Positions 54,008-62,259 of a stretch of 64,000 bases of DNA are shown here, in pieces. Position 1 is the stretch's first letter. Each line of letters begins with the position of its first letter. Under the pieces are notes generated by a model, which saw nothing but the letters and a program-made list of their open reading frames with translations, did no database searches and was not told where the DNA came from. This DNA comes from Halalkalicoccus jeotgali B3 (GTDB lineage Archaea; Halobacteriota; Halobacteria; Halobacteriales; Halalkalicoccaceae): the NCBI RefSeq assembly GCF_000196895.1, contig NC_014297.1:248001-312000 (forward strand). Direction: 5' to 3'. The translations under genes were made by a program, and so were the position numbers.

Positions 54008-54083
54008 GGGCACGTAACTCAGCCAGGACAGAGTACCGGATCTCGTATCCGGCCGTCGCGTGGTTCGAATCCCGTCGTGCCCG
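54008..54083 (+). pseudogene. Degenerate tRNA-Arg-like gene
   Basis: The acceptor GGGCACG/CGTGCCC and D-stem ACTC/GAGT are intact, and CCGGA/TCCGG forms the anticodon stem with loop TCTCGTA (anticodon would be TCG). Position 33 is C instead of the invariant T, position 37 is T, and three of five T-stem pairs are broken (CGTGG against CCCGT) although the T-loop TTCGAAT is kept. The sequence looks like a tRNA relic or an old integration scar. If functional it would need an unusual T arm. Confidence 0.6.
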
Positions 54084-54120
54084 CTCGCTGGCGCACATGC
54101 ACGACAGTTCCGTCCCATTC

Positions 54121-54168
54121 CTTTCATTTTCACCCTCACGAGTGGCTACGGGCAGCCTTCCCGCCGTG
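54121..54168 (+). repeat. Second repeat-like element copy
   Basis: CTTTCATTTTCACCCTC (54121-54137) is followed by GGCAGCCTTCCCGCC (about 54154-54168). The same order, with a longer centre, occurs at 28431-28503. Both are outside genes. It may be a shortened copy of a dispersed intergenic element. Confidence 0.4.
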
Positions 54169-54235
54169 GCCTGTCGGTGTATCTCACGCCCGATCCCATC
54201 GTAACCCGAAAGCCTTCGGCGTCCGAACTCCGGGC

Positions 54236-54622
54236 GTGAGACGAGTGTTCGTCTACGGAACGCTGACCGACCCCGAGCGCGTCGCTGAGTTGCTCGACCG
54301 CTACGACCTCGGCCCCGCAGCAACTCTCCATGGACTCCACCGAACCGAGGGTCGGTATCCGACGCTCGTCCCCGGCGGCAAATGTGAGGGTCGCCTGCTC
54401 GAAACGCACGAAATCGACCGTCTCGATGCCTATGAGGGCGTCGACTCTGGACTCTATACGCGCGTTTCGATCCCCGTTTCCGACGGCACGAACGCCGACT
54501 GTTACGTCGGCGATCCGGATCGGCTTGACGTGGACGCCGAGTGGCCCGGAACGGGATCGTTCGCGGAGCGCGTCCGGTCGTATCTCGCGGCGCACGAGGT
54601 CGAAATCGGCCACAAAGGATGA
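54236..54622 (+). CDS. Gamma-glutamylcyclotransferase-like protein
   Basis: A 128-residue GGCT/AIG2-fold protein. From GTG 54236: VRRVFVYGTLTDPERV, with the substrate-loop motif YGTL and the later acidic residue in LDAYEGVDSGLYTRV. Such enzymes cyclise gamma-glutamyl amines or peptides; since haloarchaea use gamma-glutamylcysteine, a link to thiol metabolism is possible but unproven. It lies alone between repeat-like sequence and ilvA. Confidence 0.8.
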   Translation: MRRVFVYGTLTDPERVAELLDRYDLGPAATLHGLHRTEGRYPTLVPGGKCEGRLLETHEIDRLDAYEGVDSGLYTRVSIPVSDGTNADCYVGDPDRLDVDAEWPGTGSFAERVRSYLAAHEVEIGHKG

Positions 54623-54689
54623 CACCCGTGCGCCACCCGTCTGACACCCCATCCACATCGGTTCAGTCCGGCGGTTTCACTTCCCATTC

Positions 54690-54766
54690 GGACGGATGGG
54701 TTTTATATAGTTAGAACCCTCCCGTAGAGGTGCACGTCACACGGTTCGTGCATTCCCCATCCGTCC
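54690..54766. repeat. Nested inverted repeats around a TATA-like box upstream of ilvA
   Basis: GGACGGATGGG (54690-54700) is the exact reverse complement of CCCATCCGTCC (54756-54766). Inside the 55-base spacer lie TTTTATATA (54701-54709) and a second stem TGCACG/CGTGCA (54731-54736 and 54747-54752). A T-run follows at 54772-54776. This may be a small-RNA gene or an attenuator-like leader. Confidence 0.5.
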
Positions 54767-54817
54767 CCTGATTTTTGTGGATAAACGGTTAACCACGCCT
54801 GCCGCATAGCCCCGGCT

Positions 54818-56029
54818 ATGCTCGACGTTCAGGACGTTTATGCGGCCCGCGAACGCGTCGCACGGACGGCGCGGCGCACTCCCCTGGAGTATTCACACAC
54901 CTTTTCGGAAATGACCGGCGCGTCGGTCCACCTCAAACTCGAGAACTTCCAGCGAACGGGATCGTTCAAGATCCGCGGGGCGACCAACCGCATCGCGACG
55001 CTCTCCGAACCCGAACGGGAGGCGGGTGTCGTCACCGCGAGTGCGGGTAATCACGCCCAGGGCGTCGCGCTCGCGGCCACCCGTGAGGGGGTCGACGCGA
55101 TCGTCGTCATGCCCGAACACGCCCCGATCTCGAAGCTCAAGGCCACGCGAAGCTACGGCGCGGAGGTCCTGCTTTACGGCGAGGACTACGACGCCGCTGC
55201 CGAACGCGCCCACGAGATCGAGCGCGAGCAGAACCGGACGTACGTTCACGCCTTCGACGACGAGGCGGTGATGGCCGGCCAAGGGACCATCGGCCTCGAA
55301 ATCGCGGAAGACTGCCCCGAAATCGATACCGCGATCGTCCCCATCGGCGGGGGCGGGCTCATCAGCGGGATCGCGACGGCGCTCAAGGCCCAAGAGCGGG
55401 AGATCCGGGTGATCGGTGTCCAGGCCGAGGGCGCGGCGACGATGGCCGACTCGCTCGCAAAGGGTTCGCTCCAGTACCGTGAGGCGGTCGATACGATCGC
55501 CGACGGGATCGCGGTCGGTCAGCCCGGCGAGCACACCTTCGAAGTGATCCGCGAGCGCGTCGACGAAGTGGTGACGGTGTCGGACTCGGAGATCGCCGTG
55601 GCGCTCGCGGCGTTGCTCGAACGCTCGAAAACGCTCGTCGAGGGGGCGGGGGCGGTCCCGCTTGCGGCCCTTCTCTCGAACGCCTTCGAGTACGACGAGG
55701 GCGAGACGATCGTCCCGGCGCTGTGTGGGGGTAACATCGACCTCAATACGCTGACGACGGTGATCATGCGCGGGCTGGTCGAGACGGGCCGGTATCTGAA
55801 GATCCGAACGGTGCTGAAGGACCGGCCCGGGGCACTGCGCCAACTGATCGACGTGATCGCCGAGAACCGCGCGAACATCTACGCGATCCAGCACGACCGG
55901 ACCTCCCGGGACATCGCGATGAACGCCGCCGAGGTGGTGATCGACCTCGAAACCCGGGGCCACGACCACGTCGAGGAGCTGCTTGCAGGAATGGGCGAGC
56001 ACGGGTACGAAGTCGAGGTCCTGGTGTAG
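54818..56029 (+). CDS. ilvA: Threonine ammonia-lyase
   Basis: A 403-residue PLP enzyme converting threonine to 2-oxobutanoate and ammonia. The PLP lysine is in ENFQRTGSFKIRGA and the glycine loop is IGGGGLISGIA. A single C-terminal ACT domain (LKDRPGALRQLIDVIAENRANIYAI) suggests allosteric control by amino acids. CGGTTAACC about 28 bases upstream could be the promoter. The gene pairs with ridA 31 bases later. Confidence 0.9.
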   Translation: MLDVQDVYAARERVARTARRTPLEYSHTFSEMTGASVHLKLENFQRTGSFKIRGATNRIATLSEPEREAGVVTASAGNHAQGVALAATREGVDAIVVMPEHAPISKLKATRSYGAEVLLYGEDYDAAAERAHEIEREQNRTYVHAFDDEAVMAGQGTIGLEIAEDCPEIDTAIVPIGGGGLISGIATALKAQEREIRVIGVQAEGAATMADSLAKGSLQYREAVDTIADGIAVGQPGEHTFEVIRERVDEVVTVSDSEIAVALAALLERSKTLVEGAGAVPLAALLSNAFEYDEGETIVPALCGGNIDLNTLTTVIMRGLVETGRYLKIRTVLKDRPGALRQLIDVIAENRANIYAIQHDRTSRDIAMNAAEVVIDLETRGHDHVEELLAGMGEHGYEVEVLV

Positions 56030-56060
56030 CTTTAAGAACGCCCCGTTCGAGGAATGGGGT

Positions 56061-56441
56061 ATGAAGCGGATCATCAGCACGTCGGATGCACCCGAGGCGA
56101 TCGGCGCGTACAGCCAAGCGACCGCCGCGGGAGACCTGCTCTTTAGCGCCGGGCAGATCGCGCTCACACCTGAGGGAGAGATGCTCGCCGACGAACCGGT
56201 CGCGGTCCAGACACGCCAGTGTCTCGAGAACATCAAGGCGATCCTCGAAAGCGAGGGCCTCTCGACCCAGCACGTCCTCAAGACGACGATCTATCTCGAC
56301 GACATCGCCGATTTCGAGGAGGCAAACGAGGCCTACGGCGAGTACTTCGCGGACAACCCGCCCGCCCGAAGCGCCTTCGAGGTCGGAGCGCTCCCGAAGG
56401 GGGCAGCCGTCGAGATCGAGGCCATCGCTACGACCGAGTGA
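56061..56441 (+). CDS. ridA: RidA family enamine/imine deaminase
   Basis: A 126-residue trimeric YjgF/RidA protein: AIGAYSQATAAGDLLFSAGQIAL, then NIKAILESEGLSTQHVLKTTIYL and NPPARSAFEVGALPKGAAVEIEAIA, including the conserved arginine and glutamate. It hydrolyses the reactive 2-aminocrotonate released by IlvA, making the ilvA-ridA pairing functionally sensible. The stop overlaps the next start by one base. Confidence 0.9.
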   Translation: MKRIISTSDAPEAIGAYSQATAAGDLLFSAGQIALTPEGEMLADEPVAVQTRQCLENIKAILESEGLSTQHVLKTTIYLDDIADFEEANEAYGEYFADNPPARSAFEVGALPKGAAVEIEAIATTE

Positions 56442-56647
56442 TGGACCCGCGGTTGAAGGCGAGCCTGCTGTGGGGTGCGATCGGGGCGCTGTCCTTTCTC
56501 GTCCTCGTTCAGGGCTACGAACTGCTCTCGGCCGAGCGCCTCTCCTTCTCGCTGAAATTCACGGTCGCGACGATCGTCGGGTTCGCGGCGGCCGGATCGA
56601 CGTATCTCGCCGAGCCGGTTCTGTTCGACGAGAACGGAAGGGTTTAA
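56441..56647 (+). CDS. Small two-segment membrane protein, 68 aa
   Basis: MDPRLKASLLWGAIGALSFL begins the first segment (continuing VLVQGYELL) and FTVATIVGFAAAGSTYLAEP forms the second. Short and conserved-looking, it has no known function. The ATG overlaps the ridA stop (TGATG), so it is translated from the same mRNA. Confidence 0.65.
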   Translation: MDPRLKASLLWGAIGALSFLVLVQGYELLSAERLSFSLKFTVATIVGFAAAGSTYLAEPVLFDENGRV

Positions 56648-56675
56648 ACGCCGACGGCGGGTACAGTCGGTGTCA

Positions 56676-56757
56676 GCCGGGATGGCCGAACGGTAAAGCG
56701 CACGCCTGGAAAGCGTGTTCCCGTATGGGATTCTGGGTTCAAATCCCAGTCCCGGCG
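56676..56757 (+). tRNA. tRNA-Ser (GGA)
   Basis: Acceptor GCCGGGA pairs with TCCCGGC, discriminator G. The anticodon stem is CACGC/GCGTG with loop CTGGAAA, anticodon GGA at 56708-56710. The long variable arm with CCC/GGG stem is diagnostic of serine. T-arm CTGGG-TTCAAAT-CCCAG. No intron. Confidence 0.95.
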
Positions 56758-56813
56758 TCTTTTCGAATTACCTGAACCGCCGGCGGTCGGACGGCAAACG
56801 GGTGGGTTCGGGC

Positions 56814-57023
56814 TCATCGGCTCTCCTCGATCGAGACGTACGACCCCCGCTGGGCCGCGATCCAGCGGTCCTCGGGCCGCCCCCGTGTCGCATCGAACGC
56901 GACGACCTCGTCGGGTTCGAACCGACCCTCTAGTCCGACGCTGGCGGGATCGAACGTATAGCGCAACGCAAACGTCGGCCAGTCTGCGACCGCCGATGCG
57001 CGTTCGGAATCGATCTCAGTCAT
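56814..57023 (-). CDS. Small acidic haloarchaeal protein, 69 aa
   Basis: MTEIDSERASAVADWPTFALRYTFD...EVVAFD...RPEDRWIAAQRGSYVSIEESR. The final DRWIxAxxGSYVxxEExR pattern is shared by many short haloarchaeal proteins of unknown function. It overlaps the end of the next small gene upstream by eight bases, so both lie in one message. Confidence 0.65.
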   Translation of the reverse strand: MTEIDSERASAVADWPTFALRYTFDPASVGLEGRFEPDEVVAFDATRGRPEDRWIAAQRGSYVSIEESR

Positions 57024-57183
57024 CGCCCCGCCCGCCGGGAAAGGACGTCTCGAGACGCCGCAGAAATTCGATGGATTCCTGCAGATCCACCATCTGTCCC
57101 GTCGTGATGTCGTGGGTGGTGGCTGCCTCCTCGAGGATGCGCCTCGATTCGGTGACTCGGTCCGGGAGCGACTTCGGACTCAT
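57016..57183 (-). CDS. Small helical hypothetical protein, 55 aa
   Basis: From ATG 57183: MSPKSLPDRVTESRRILEEA, then DITTGQMVDLQESIEFLRRL, ending FPGGRGDD. Two amphipathic helices are likely. A longer frame to 57237 adds an arginine-rich head that looks non-coding. It overlaps the 69-residue gene downstream; the pair may be a functional unit but nothing identifies it. Confidence 0.5.
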   Translation of the reverse strand: MSPKSLPDRVTESRRILEEAATTHDITTGQMVDLQESIEFLRRLETSFPGGRGDD

Positions 57184-57376
57184 CTTCGGTCCCCAGCGTC
57201 GAACGGAGCGTCGCCGGCGGTTTCGGACCGCCGACACGCGGTGGTTGTGTCCTGATTCATGACGTATCGATTCGTTTACTATCGAAAGTGTCTCCCGGAC
57301 GTATGTACTGTTCCTATGGGTTCTGTAACCGTCGGAATCACCGTCTAGTAACCTTCATATCTAGAAAATTGTATTC

Positions 57377-57400
57377 AATACATAATAAAGTATATGTATT
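57377..57400. promoter_or_regulatory. Perfect dyad before the sensor kinase gene
   Basis: AATACATA (57377-57384) and TATGTATT (57393-57400) are exact reverse complements with an 8-base AT-only-plus-one spacer. The dyad ends 33 bases before the ATG, so it overlaps the core promoter and would suit a repressor operator. Confidence 0.55.
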
Positions 57401-57433
57401 ATAGAGCGTAAATGAACGGATACGAGCCCTCCA

Positions 57434-60016
57434 ATGTCGCCAGTCAACGTCCTCTATCTCGGTCGCACGGCCGGTCCGCTCGAGCGACTGCTTTCGGCGA
57501 CGGGTCGGACCGAGCCGCCCGTATCGGTGTCGGCGGTCCCGACGCTCGATGCGGCGATTGCGCGGCTGGCGTCCCTGCAGGCGGACTGTCTCATCTGGGA
57601 TATCGACTGTGAATCCAATCCCGAGATCGAACGGCTGTTCTCGCTCGCGCCCGGTTTGACCGTCGTCGTTCGGGAACCTCGCTCGACGCCCGACTGTCTC
57701 GAGGCCTACGCCCCCACAATCGTCCGGGCCGACGACGATTCGCTAGTCGATGCGGTGCGTTCGACCCGATCTTCGGCGGAAAACTCGGACTCGCCACCCG
57801 AGGTCGCGATGTCCCTTCTCGATCGTTCGGCCGACCGAATAGCGCGGATCGACGGGGACGGAACCTATCGGTCGGTGAGCGACGGGTTGGCCGCCGCGCT
57901 CGACAGTTCCGCGGCGGCGCTCGTCGGAACGACGATCGCTGAGACGTCGATGATCGATCCCGAGGTGCTTATCGAACACGGACAGCGTGCGCTTCAGACC
58001 GGGGCGATCCAGCGCTACGTCGACGAGGACCATCAGTACGTCTTCGTCCCTATCGGCGACGACCAGTTCCAGCTCGTCGTACAGGACCCGCGATCGGAGA
58101 CGGTATCCGAACGCGTCGAACTCTCGAACGGGTTCATCGACACCGTTCTGGACCGGCTGTCGGACATCTTCTTCGTCTTCGACTTCGAGGGGACGTTCCT
58201 TCACTGGAACGACCGCCTCACGGAGGTGACTGGCTACTCCAACGACGAGATCGCGTCGATGTCGCCGATGGACTTCTTCGTTCAGGCCGACTACGAACGG
58301 GTGGACGCGGCGATGTCGGAGATCGTCGAGACCGGCGATGCGACCGCCGTCGTCCGCATCCGAACCCGCGGCGGGCGGTTGCTGCCTTACGAGTTCACGG
58401 GGTCGATGGTCGCCCGTGAGGACGGCTCGCCACAGTACATCTGCGGGATCGCCCGCGATATCTCCCAGCGCCGCCGCTCGGAGCGGGCGTTGCGCGAGCG
58501 CCAGCAGGCGCTGTCGAACCTCATCAAGAACCTGCCAGGGGTCGTCTATCGCTACCGCAACGAGACGGGCTTTCCCGTCGAATTCATGAGCGAGGGCTGT
58601 ACGGCTCTGACGGGCTACTCCCGCGAGCGCCTCGAATCCGGCGAGGTCTCCTGGACCGACGACGTGATCCACCCCGAGGATCGGGAGGAACTCCGGGCGG
58701 ACGTCCAGACGGCCCTCGCGGAGGACGAACAGTACCAGACGACCTACCGCATCCGCACCGCCGACGGGGAGATCCGCTGGGTCCGCGAGCAGGGCAGCGG
58801 CGTCGATGACCCGGACGGATCGGTCGAGTACCTCGACGGGTATCTCACCGAGGTCACGGACGTCGTCGAGATCGAGGAGGAACTCCGCCGCGAGAAGGCC
58901 TTCACCGAGAGCGCACTCGACGCCCAGCCCGACCTGTTTTACGTCTTTTCACCGACCGGCGAGATGCTCCGCTGGAACGACCGGTTCAACGAGGTCACGG
59001 GCTACTCCGACGCGGAGATCGAATCGATGCAACCCACCGACTTCGTCGCATCCGAGGACGTCCCGAACGTCCGCAACGCGATCGGTCGCGTCGCGACCGA
59101 CCACGAGACGGGATCGATCGAGGCGACGCTCGTGACCGAAGACGACCGTCACATCCCCTACGAGTTCACCGGCTCGGTGATCGAGGACGTCGGCGAGTCG
59201 GTCTATGACACCCGCGAGCACGACCTCTATCTCTGCGGGACCGGACGAAACATCTCACAGCGGATCACCGCCGAGCAGGAACTCGAGGCGGCGATCGAGG
59301 AACTCGAGCGCTCGAACGCCGAACTCGAGCGCTTCGCCTACGTCGCCTCTCACGACCTCAAAGAGCCCCTCCGAATGATCCGCAGCTACCTCGATCTGAT
59401 CCAGCGACGCTATGAGGGCTCGCTCGACGAGGACGCCGACGAGTTCATCACGTACGCCGTCGACGGGGCCGAGCGGATGCGGAGGATGATCGACGACCTC
59501 CTGACGTACTCCCGGATCGGGACCGACGATATCACCCTCCAGGCGGTCGATCCCAACGAGGTCATCGACCGCGTCCTCGACAGTATCCGGATCGCCATCG
59601 AGGAAGAAAACGCCGACGTCACCGTCGAGGACCTCCCGACAGTCGAGGGCGACGCCCAACAACTCGGTCAACTGTTCCAGAACCTCATTAGCAACGCCAT
59701 CGCTTACTCCGGGGAAGCCCCGCCGGAGATCCACGTCTCGGCGACCGAATACGACGACGGGTGGCAGTTTTCCGTCTCGGATAGCGGGGTCGGGATCGAC
59801 CCCGACCAGATCGACGAGGTGTTCGAGATCTTCTCGTCGGGGACTGTCTCCTCGAGTACCGGGATCGGGCTGGCCATCTGTAAGAAGATCGTCCAACAAC
59901 ACGGCGGCGAGATCTGGGTGGAGTCCGAACCCGGCACCGGTTCGACGTTTCATTTCACGATTTCGGATACCGACACCACGGACCCGAATCGAGCCTCCGA
60001 AATGCTTGATGTATGA
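57434..60016 (+). CDS. Multi-PAS sensor histidine kinase
   Basis: An 860-residue cytoplasmic kinase without membrane segments. Residues 1-115 look like a receiver-derived domain (LIWDID). Four PAS-like domains follow; the second and fourth are near-duplicates (WNDRLTEVTGYSNDEIASMSPMDF and WNDRFNEVTGYSDAEIESMQPTDF), each ending PYEFTGS. A coiled coil leads to the kinase with phospho-acceptor H640 in ASHDLKEPLRM, N-box NLISNAIAYSG and G-boxes DSGVGIDPDQI, GTVSSSTGIGLAI. No cognate regulator is adjacent. Confidence 0.9.
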   Translation: MSPVNVLYLGRTAGPLERLLSATGRTEPPVSVSAVPTLDAAIARLASLQADCLIWDIDCESNPEIERLFSLAPGLTVVVREPRSTPDCLEAYAPTIVRADDDSLVDAVRSTRSSAENSDSPPEVAMSLLDRSADRIARIDGDGTYRSVSDGLAAALDSSAAALVGTTIAETSMIDPEVLIEHGQRALQTGAIQRYVDEDHQYVFVPIGDDQFQLVVQDPRSETVSERVELSNGFIDTVLDRLSDIFFVFDFEGTFLHWNDRLTEVTGYSNDEIASMSPMDFFVQADYERVDAAMSEIVETGDATAVVRIRTRGGRLLPYEFTGSMVAREDGSPQYICGIARDISQRRRSERALRERQQALSNLIKNLPGVVYRYRNETGFPVEFMSEGCTALTGYSRERLESGEVSWTDDVIHPEDREELRADVQTALAEDEQYQTTYRIRTADGEIRWVREQGSGVDDPDGSVEYLDGYLTEVTDVVEIEEELRREKAFTESALDAQPDLFYVFSPTGEMLRWNDRFNEVTGYSDAEIESMQPTDFVASEDVPNVRNAIGRVATDHETGSIEATLVTEDDRHIPYEFTGSVIEDVGESVYDTREHDLYLCGTGRNISQRITAEQELEAAIEELERSNAELERFAYVASHDLKEPLRMIRSYLDLIQRRYEGSLDEDADEFITYAVDGAERMRRMIDDLLTYSRIGTDDITLQAVDPNEVIDRVLDSIRIAIEEENADVTVEDLPTVEGDAQQLGQLFQNLISNAIAYSGEAPPEIHVSATEYDDGWQFSVSDSGVGIDPDQIDEVFEIFSSGTVSSSTGIGLAICKKIVQQHGGEIWVESEPGTGSTFHFTISDTDTTDPNRASEMLDV

Positions 60017-60147
60017 GCCACCATCCGTTCTTGCTGTTCGAGACGCTTACTGTGGGATTAATAGGTAAAATGACCTAAAACCGATTCGGCGTAACGTCTC
60101 TCGCTCTCTTAATGATACCGTTATTTCCGAAACGTACTCGTCGATAG

Positions 60148-60183
60148 TGCGGTGTACGGCCCTCCTCGAGGGGATACACCGCA
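60148..60183. repeat. Long hairpin between the kinase and the PadR gene
   Basis: TGCGGTGTA (60148-60156) and TACACCGCA (60175-60183) pair perfectly, and the 18-base centre contains the palindrome CCTCGAGG (60164-60171). It could be a transcription terminator for the kinase gene, an attenuator or an operator. Confidence 0.55.
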
Positions 60184-60228
60184 ACCCCGTTTCCTAGGGA
60201 CGGTGTAATATCGTGAACCATCGGCCCA

Positions 60229-60236
60229 TTATATAC
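60229..60236 (+). promoter_or_regulatory. TATA box of the PadR-type regulator
   Basis: ATTATATA within CCATTATATACCCC is about 36-43 bases before the ATG. Close to the start lies an imperfect dyad ATACTCTACTCTGAGGTAT (about 60249-60267) that would suit autoregulation. Confidence 0.45.
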
Positions 60237-60271
60237 CCCTCGCTGTCATACTCTACTCTGAGGTATACTGA

Positions 60272-60586
60272 ATGCATGATTTAACAGGATTTCAGCGTGA
60301 TCTGCTCCTGGTGATCGCTGGCCTCGACGAACCGAAAGGACTGGACGTTAACGACGAACTAGAACGATACTACGGCACTGAGATCCGTCACGGGCGGTTG
60401 TATCCCAATCTCGACACGCTCGTGAACAAGGGCCTGGTCAAGAAGGGCAAACACGACCTCCGAACGAACAAGTACGTTCTGACCGACCGGGGCGAGCGAG
60501 AGATCGAAGCCCGCCTCAACTGGCAGCTCTCGTACATTCCTGGCGACATCAAGAGCCGACTCGAAGGGCTCCCGCAGACACAGTAA
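60272..60586 (+). CDS. PadR-like winged-helix regulator
   Basis: A 104-residue protein: DLTGFQRDLLLVIAGLDEP, then VNDELERYYGTEIRHGRLYPNLDTLVNKGLVKKGKHDLRTNKYVLTDRGERE, the PadR/phage-repressor-like winged helix found in many haloarchaea. It is basic at the recognition helix. It lacks a separate ligand domain. It stands between a kinase and the divergently oriented phosphatase-like gene, which it may control. Confidence 0.85.
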   Translation: MHDLTGFQRDLLLVIAGLDEPKGLDVNDELERYYGTEIRHGRLYPNLDTLVNKGLVKKGKHDLRTNKYVLTDRGEREIEARLNWQLSYIPGDIKSRLEGLPQTQ

Positions 60587-60633
60587 ACCGAACACGTCAT
60601 GCAGACAGTCTCCGCCGGTGCGATGGGGGGAGG

Positions 60634-62259
60634 CTACTCGAGATAGCCGAGGTCCGACAAACGGTCTTCTACCCGTTCGTCCTCGGTTTCGTCCGTCGAT
60701 GACCCCGCGTAGGCAGGATATTCGCTCGCTCCAACGTCTCCGACGACCGGTAGGGCCCGACCGTCCATCCGATCGCTGTAGGGTACGCCCATCGCCGAGC
60801 AGACCGTCGGCGCGACGTCGAACAGATGCGCGTCCGAGAGATCCCCGTCGATGTCGATACCCTCGCCCGCGGCGACGAACAGGCCGTCGAGTTTGTGGTT
60901 CCACGGCTCGGTCGGTGGTCCGAACAACTCGGTGCGGAGTTGGGCCGACAGGAACTGTTCGAAGTCGTTGGGGATCGTGAGAACGTCGACCGCGTTGTCG
61001 GTATAGGGGCCCCAGAAGTACTCCTCCCGTGGGACCACCTCGCCGAACACCGGATCGCCGTCCGGCGTGTCGATCCCCTGCAGGCGTTCGATGAGGTCTG
61101 CCCGAACGGTCTCGTATTCTTCGGGGGGGACGACGCCCTCGGGGTCACGTCCCGCGAGGTTGATCCGGACGCCCAATTCGGTGCGCGCGCGCATGTAGGC
61201 CCGCGATGCCGGGAAGTCGACCTGCTGTGAACCGGTCCGGGTCACGCCCGAAGGGGCGTACCGGCGCGCGAGCGAGCCGAGGCCGATTCGGTCGAGGACT
61301 CCGACTGCACGGGAGGGCGTGATTCCGATTTTCGCGGCCACCGCGGCGAGCCGCTCGATACGATCCGGCTCCCAGTTGGTCTCCTCGCTCCCCTCTCGGA
61401 GTTGATCGCGGATGGGGTTCCACGACGGCATCCCCTTTCCACCGGTCGTCGCCTCGACGTACCCTTCTCGACGGAGGTACTCGTTGATGCGAAACTCGTA
61501 GTTCTCGTAGGGCCCTATCCCGTGGTCGCTAGCGACGAACACCCGTTTCGGGTCACACTCCTCGAGGATGCGCCCGATCTCCTCGTCGGTCGCCTCGTAG
61601 ATCTGGCGGACTTTCGCCGAGTCGCCCTCGAACTCGTGGAAGACGGTGTCGGTCTTTTGGAACTGGACGAACCCGAAGTCCGGTTCGTACTCGCCGACGA
61701 GGTATCGAAACGCCTCCCCACGCATCCGTGCCAGCGTGCAGTACTCCTCCATCTTCTCGACGTCGCTGTACCGGTCGTCACCCCGCGAGTAGTTGGGATA
61801 GACCCGATACTCGCCGATCGCCTCGCGGATCTCTTCCAGAAGCCCCTTCGGCTGGGTGCTTGGGTTCTCGGGACCGATGAAGCCCGGTACGATCGCGCCG
61901 TCGATGTCGTCGGGCGGGGCAGTAACGGGGACGTTGACGATGACGCTAGACCGGTCGTGCTCGTCGAGGAGCCTCCAGAGGGCGTGTTCACGGACGTGGT
62001 TCGCGGTGACGACGCTCCAGTCGTAGCCCTCGAAGTCGATGAACCCGTAGACGCCGTGTTTGCCGGGGTTGACACCGGTGTACATCGAGGGCCACGCGCT
62101 CGGTGTCCAGGGAGGGATCTGCGATTCGAGGGGCGCGCTGACACCCTCCTCGATAAGCGATTCGAGGTGCGGTATACTATCGGTCTCCGAGAGTCGGTCG
62201 AAGACCGGCTGACAGGCGGCGTCGATCCCGATCAACAGCGTGTCCAGTCGGTCGCTCAT
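60634..62259 (-). CDS. Alkaline-phosphatase-superfamily phosphodiesterase
   Basis: A 541-residue metalloenzyme of the type I phosphodiesterase/nucleotide pyrophosphatase group. The nucleophile is T52 in PPWTPSAWPSMYTG, with LLIGIDAA before it (first metal Asp), and VFVASDHGIG and HLFDVAPTV as later metal motifs. There is no signal peptide, so it probably acts inside the cell. It could hydrolyse a phospho- or sulfo-saccharide or nucleotide sugar. It is 102 bases downstream of the GT-C-like gene on the same strand, suggesting a joint glycan function. Confidence 0.8.
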   Translation of the reverse strand: MSDRLDTLLIGIDAACQPVFDRLSETDSIPHLESLIEEGVSAPLESQIPPWTPSAWPSMYTGVNPGKHGVYGFIDFEGYDWSVVTANHVREHALWRLLDEHDRSSVIVNVPVTAPPDDIDGAIVPGFIGPENPSTQPKGLLEEIREAIGEYRVYPNYSRGDDRYSDVEKMEEYCTLARMRGEAFRYLVGEYEPDFGFVQFQKTDTVFHEFEGDSAKVRQIYEATDEEIGRILEECDPKRVFVASDHGIGPYENYEFRINEYLRREGYVEATTGGKGMPSWNPIRDQLREGSEETNWEPDRIERLAAVAAKIGITPSRAVGVLDRIGLGSLARRYAPSGVTRTGSQQVDFPASRAYMRARTELGVRINLAGRDPEGVVPPEEYETVRADLIERLQGIDTPDGDPVFGEVVPREEYFWGPYTDNAVDVLTIPNDFEQFLSAQLRTELFGPPTEPWNHKLDGLFVAAGEGIDIDGDLSDAHLFDVAPTVCSAMGVPYSDRMDGRALPVVGDVGASEYPAYAGSSTDETEDERVEDRLSDLGYLE

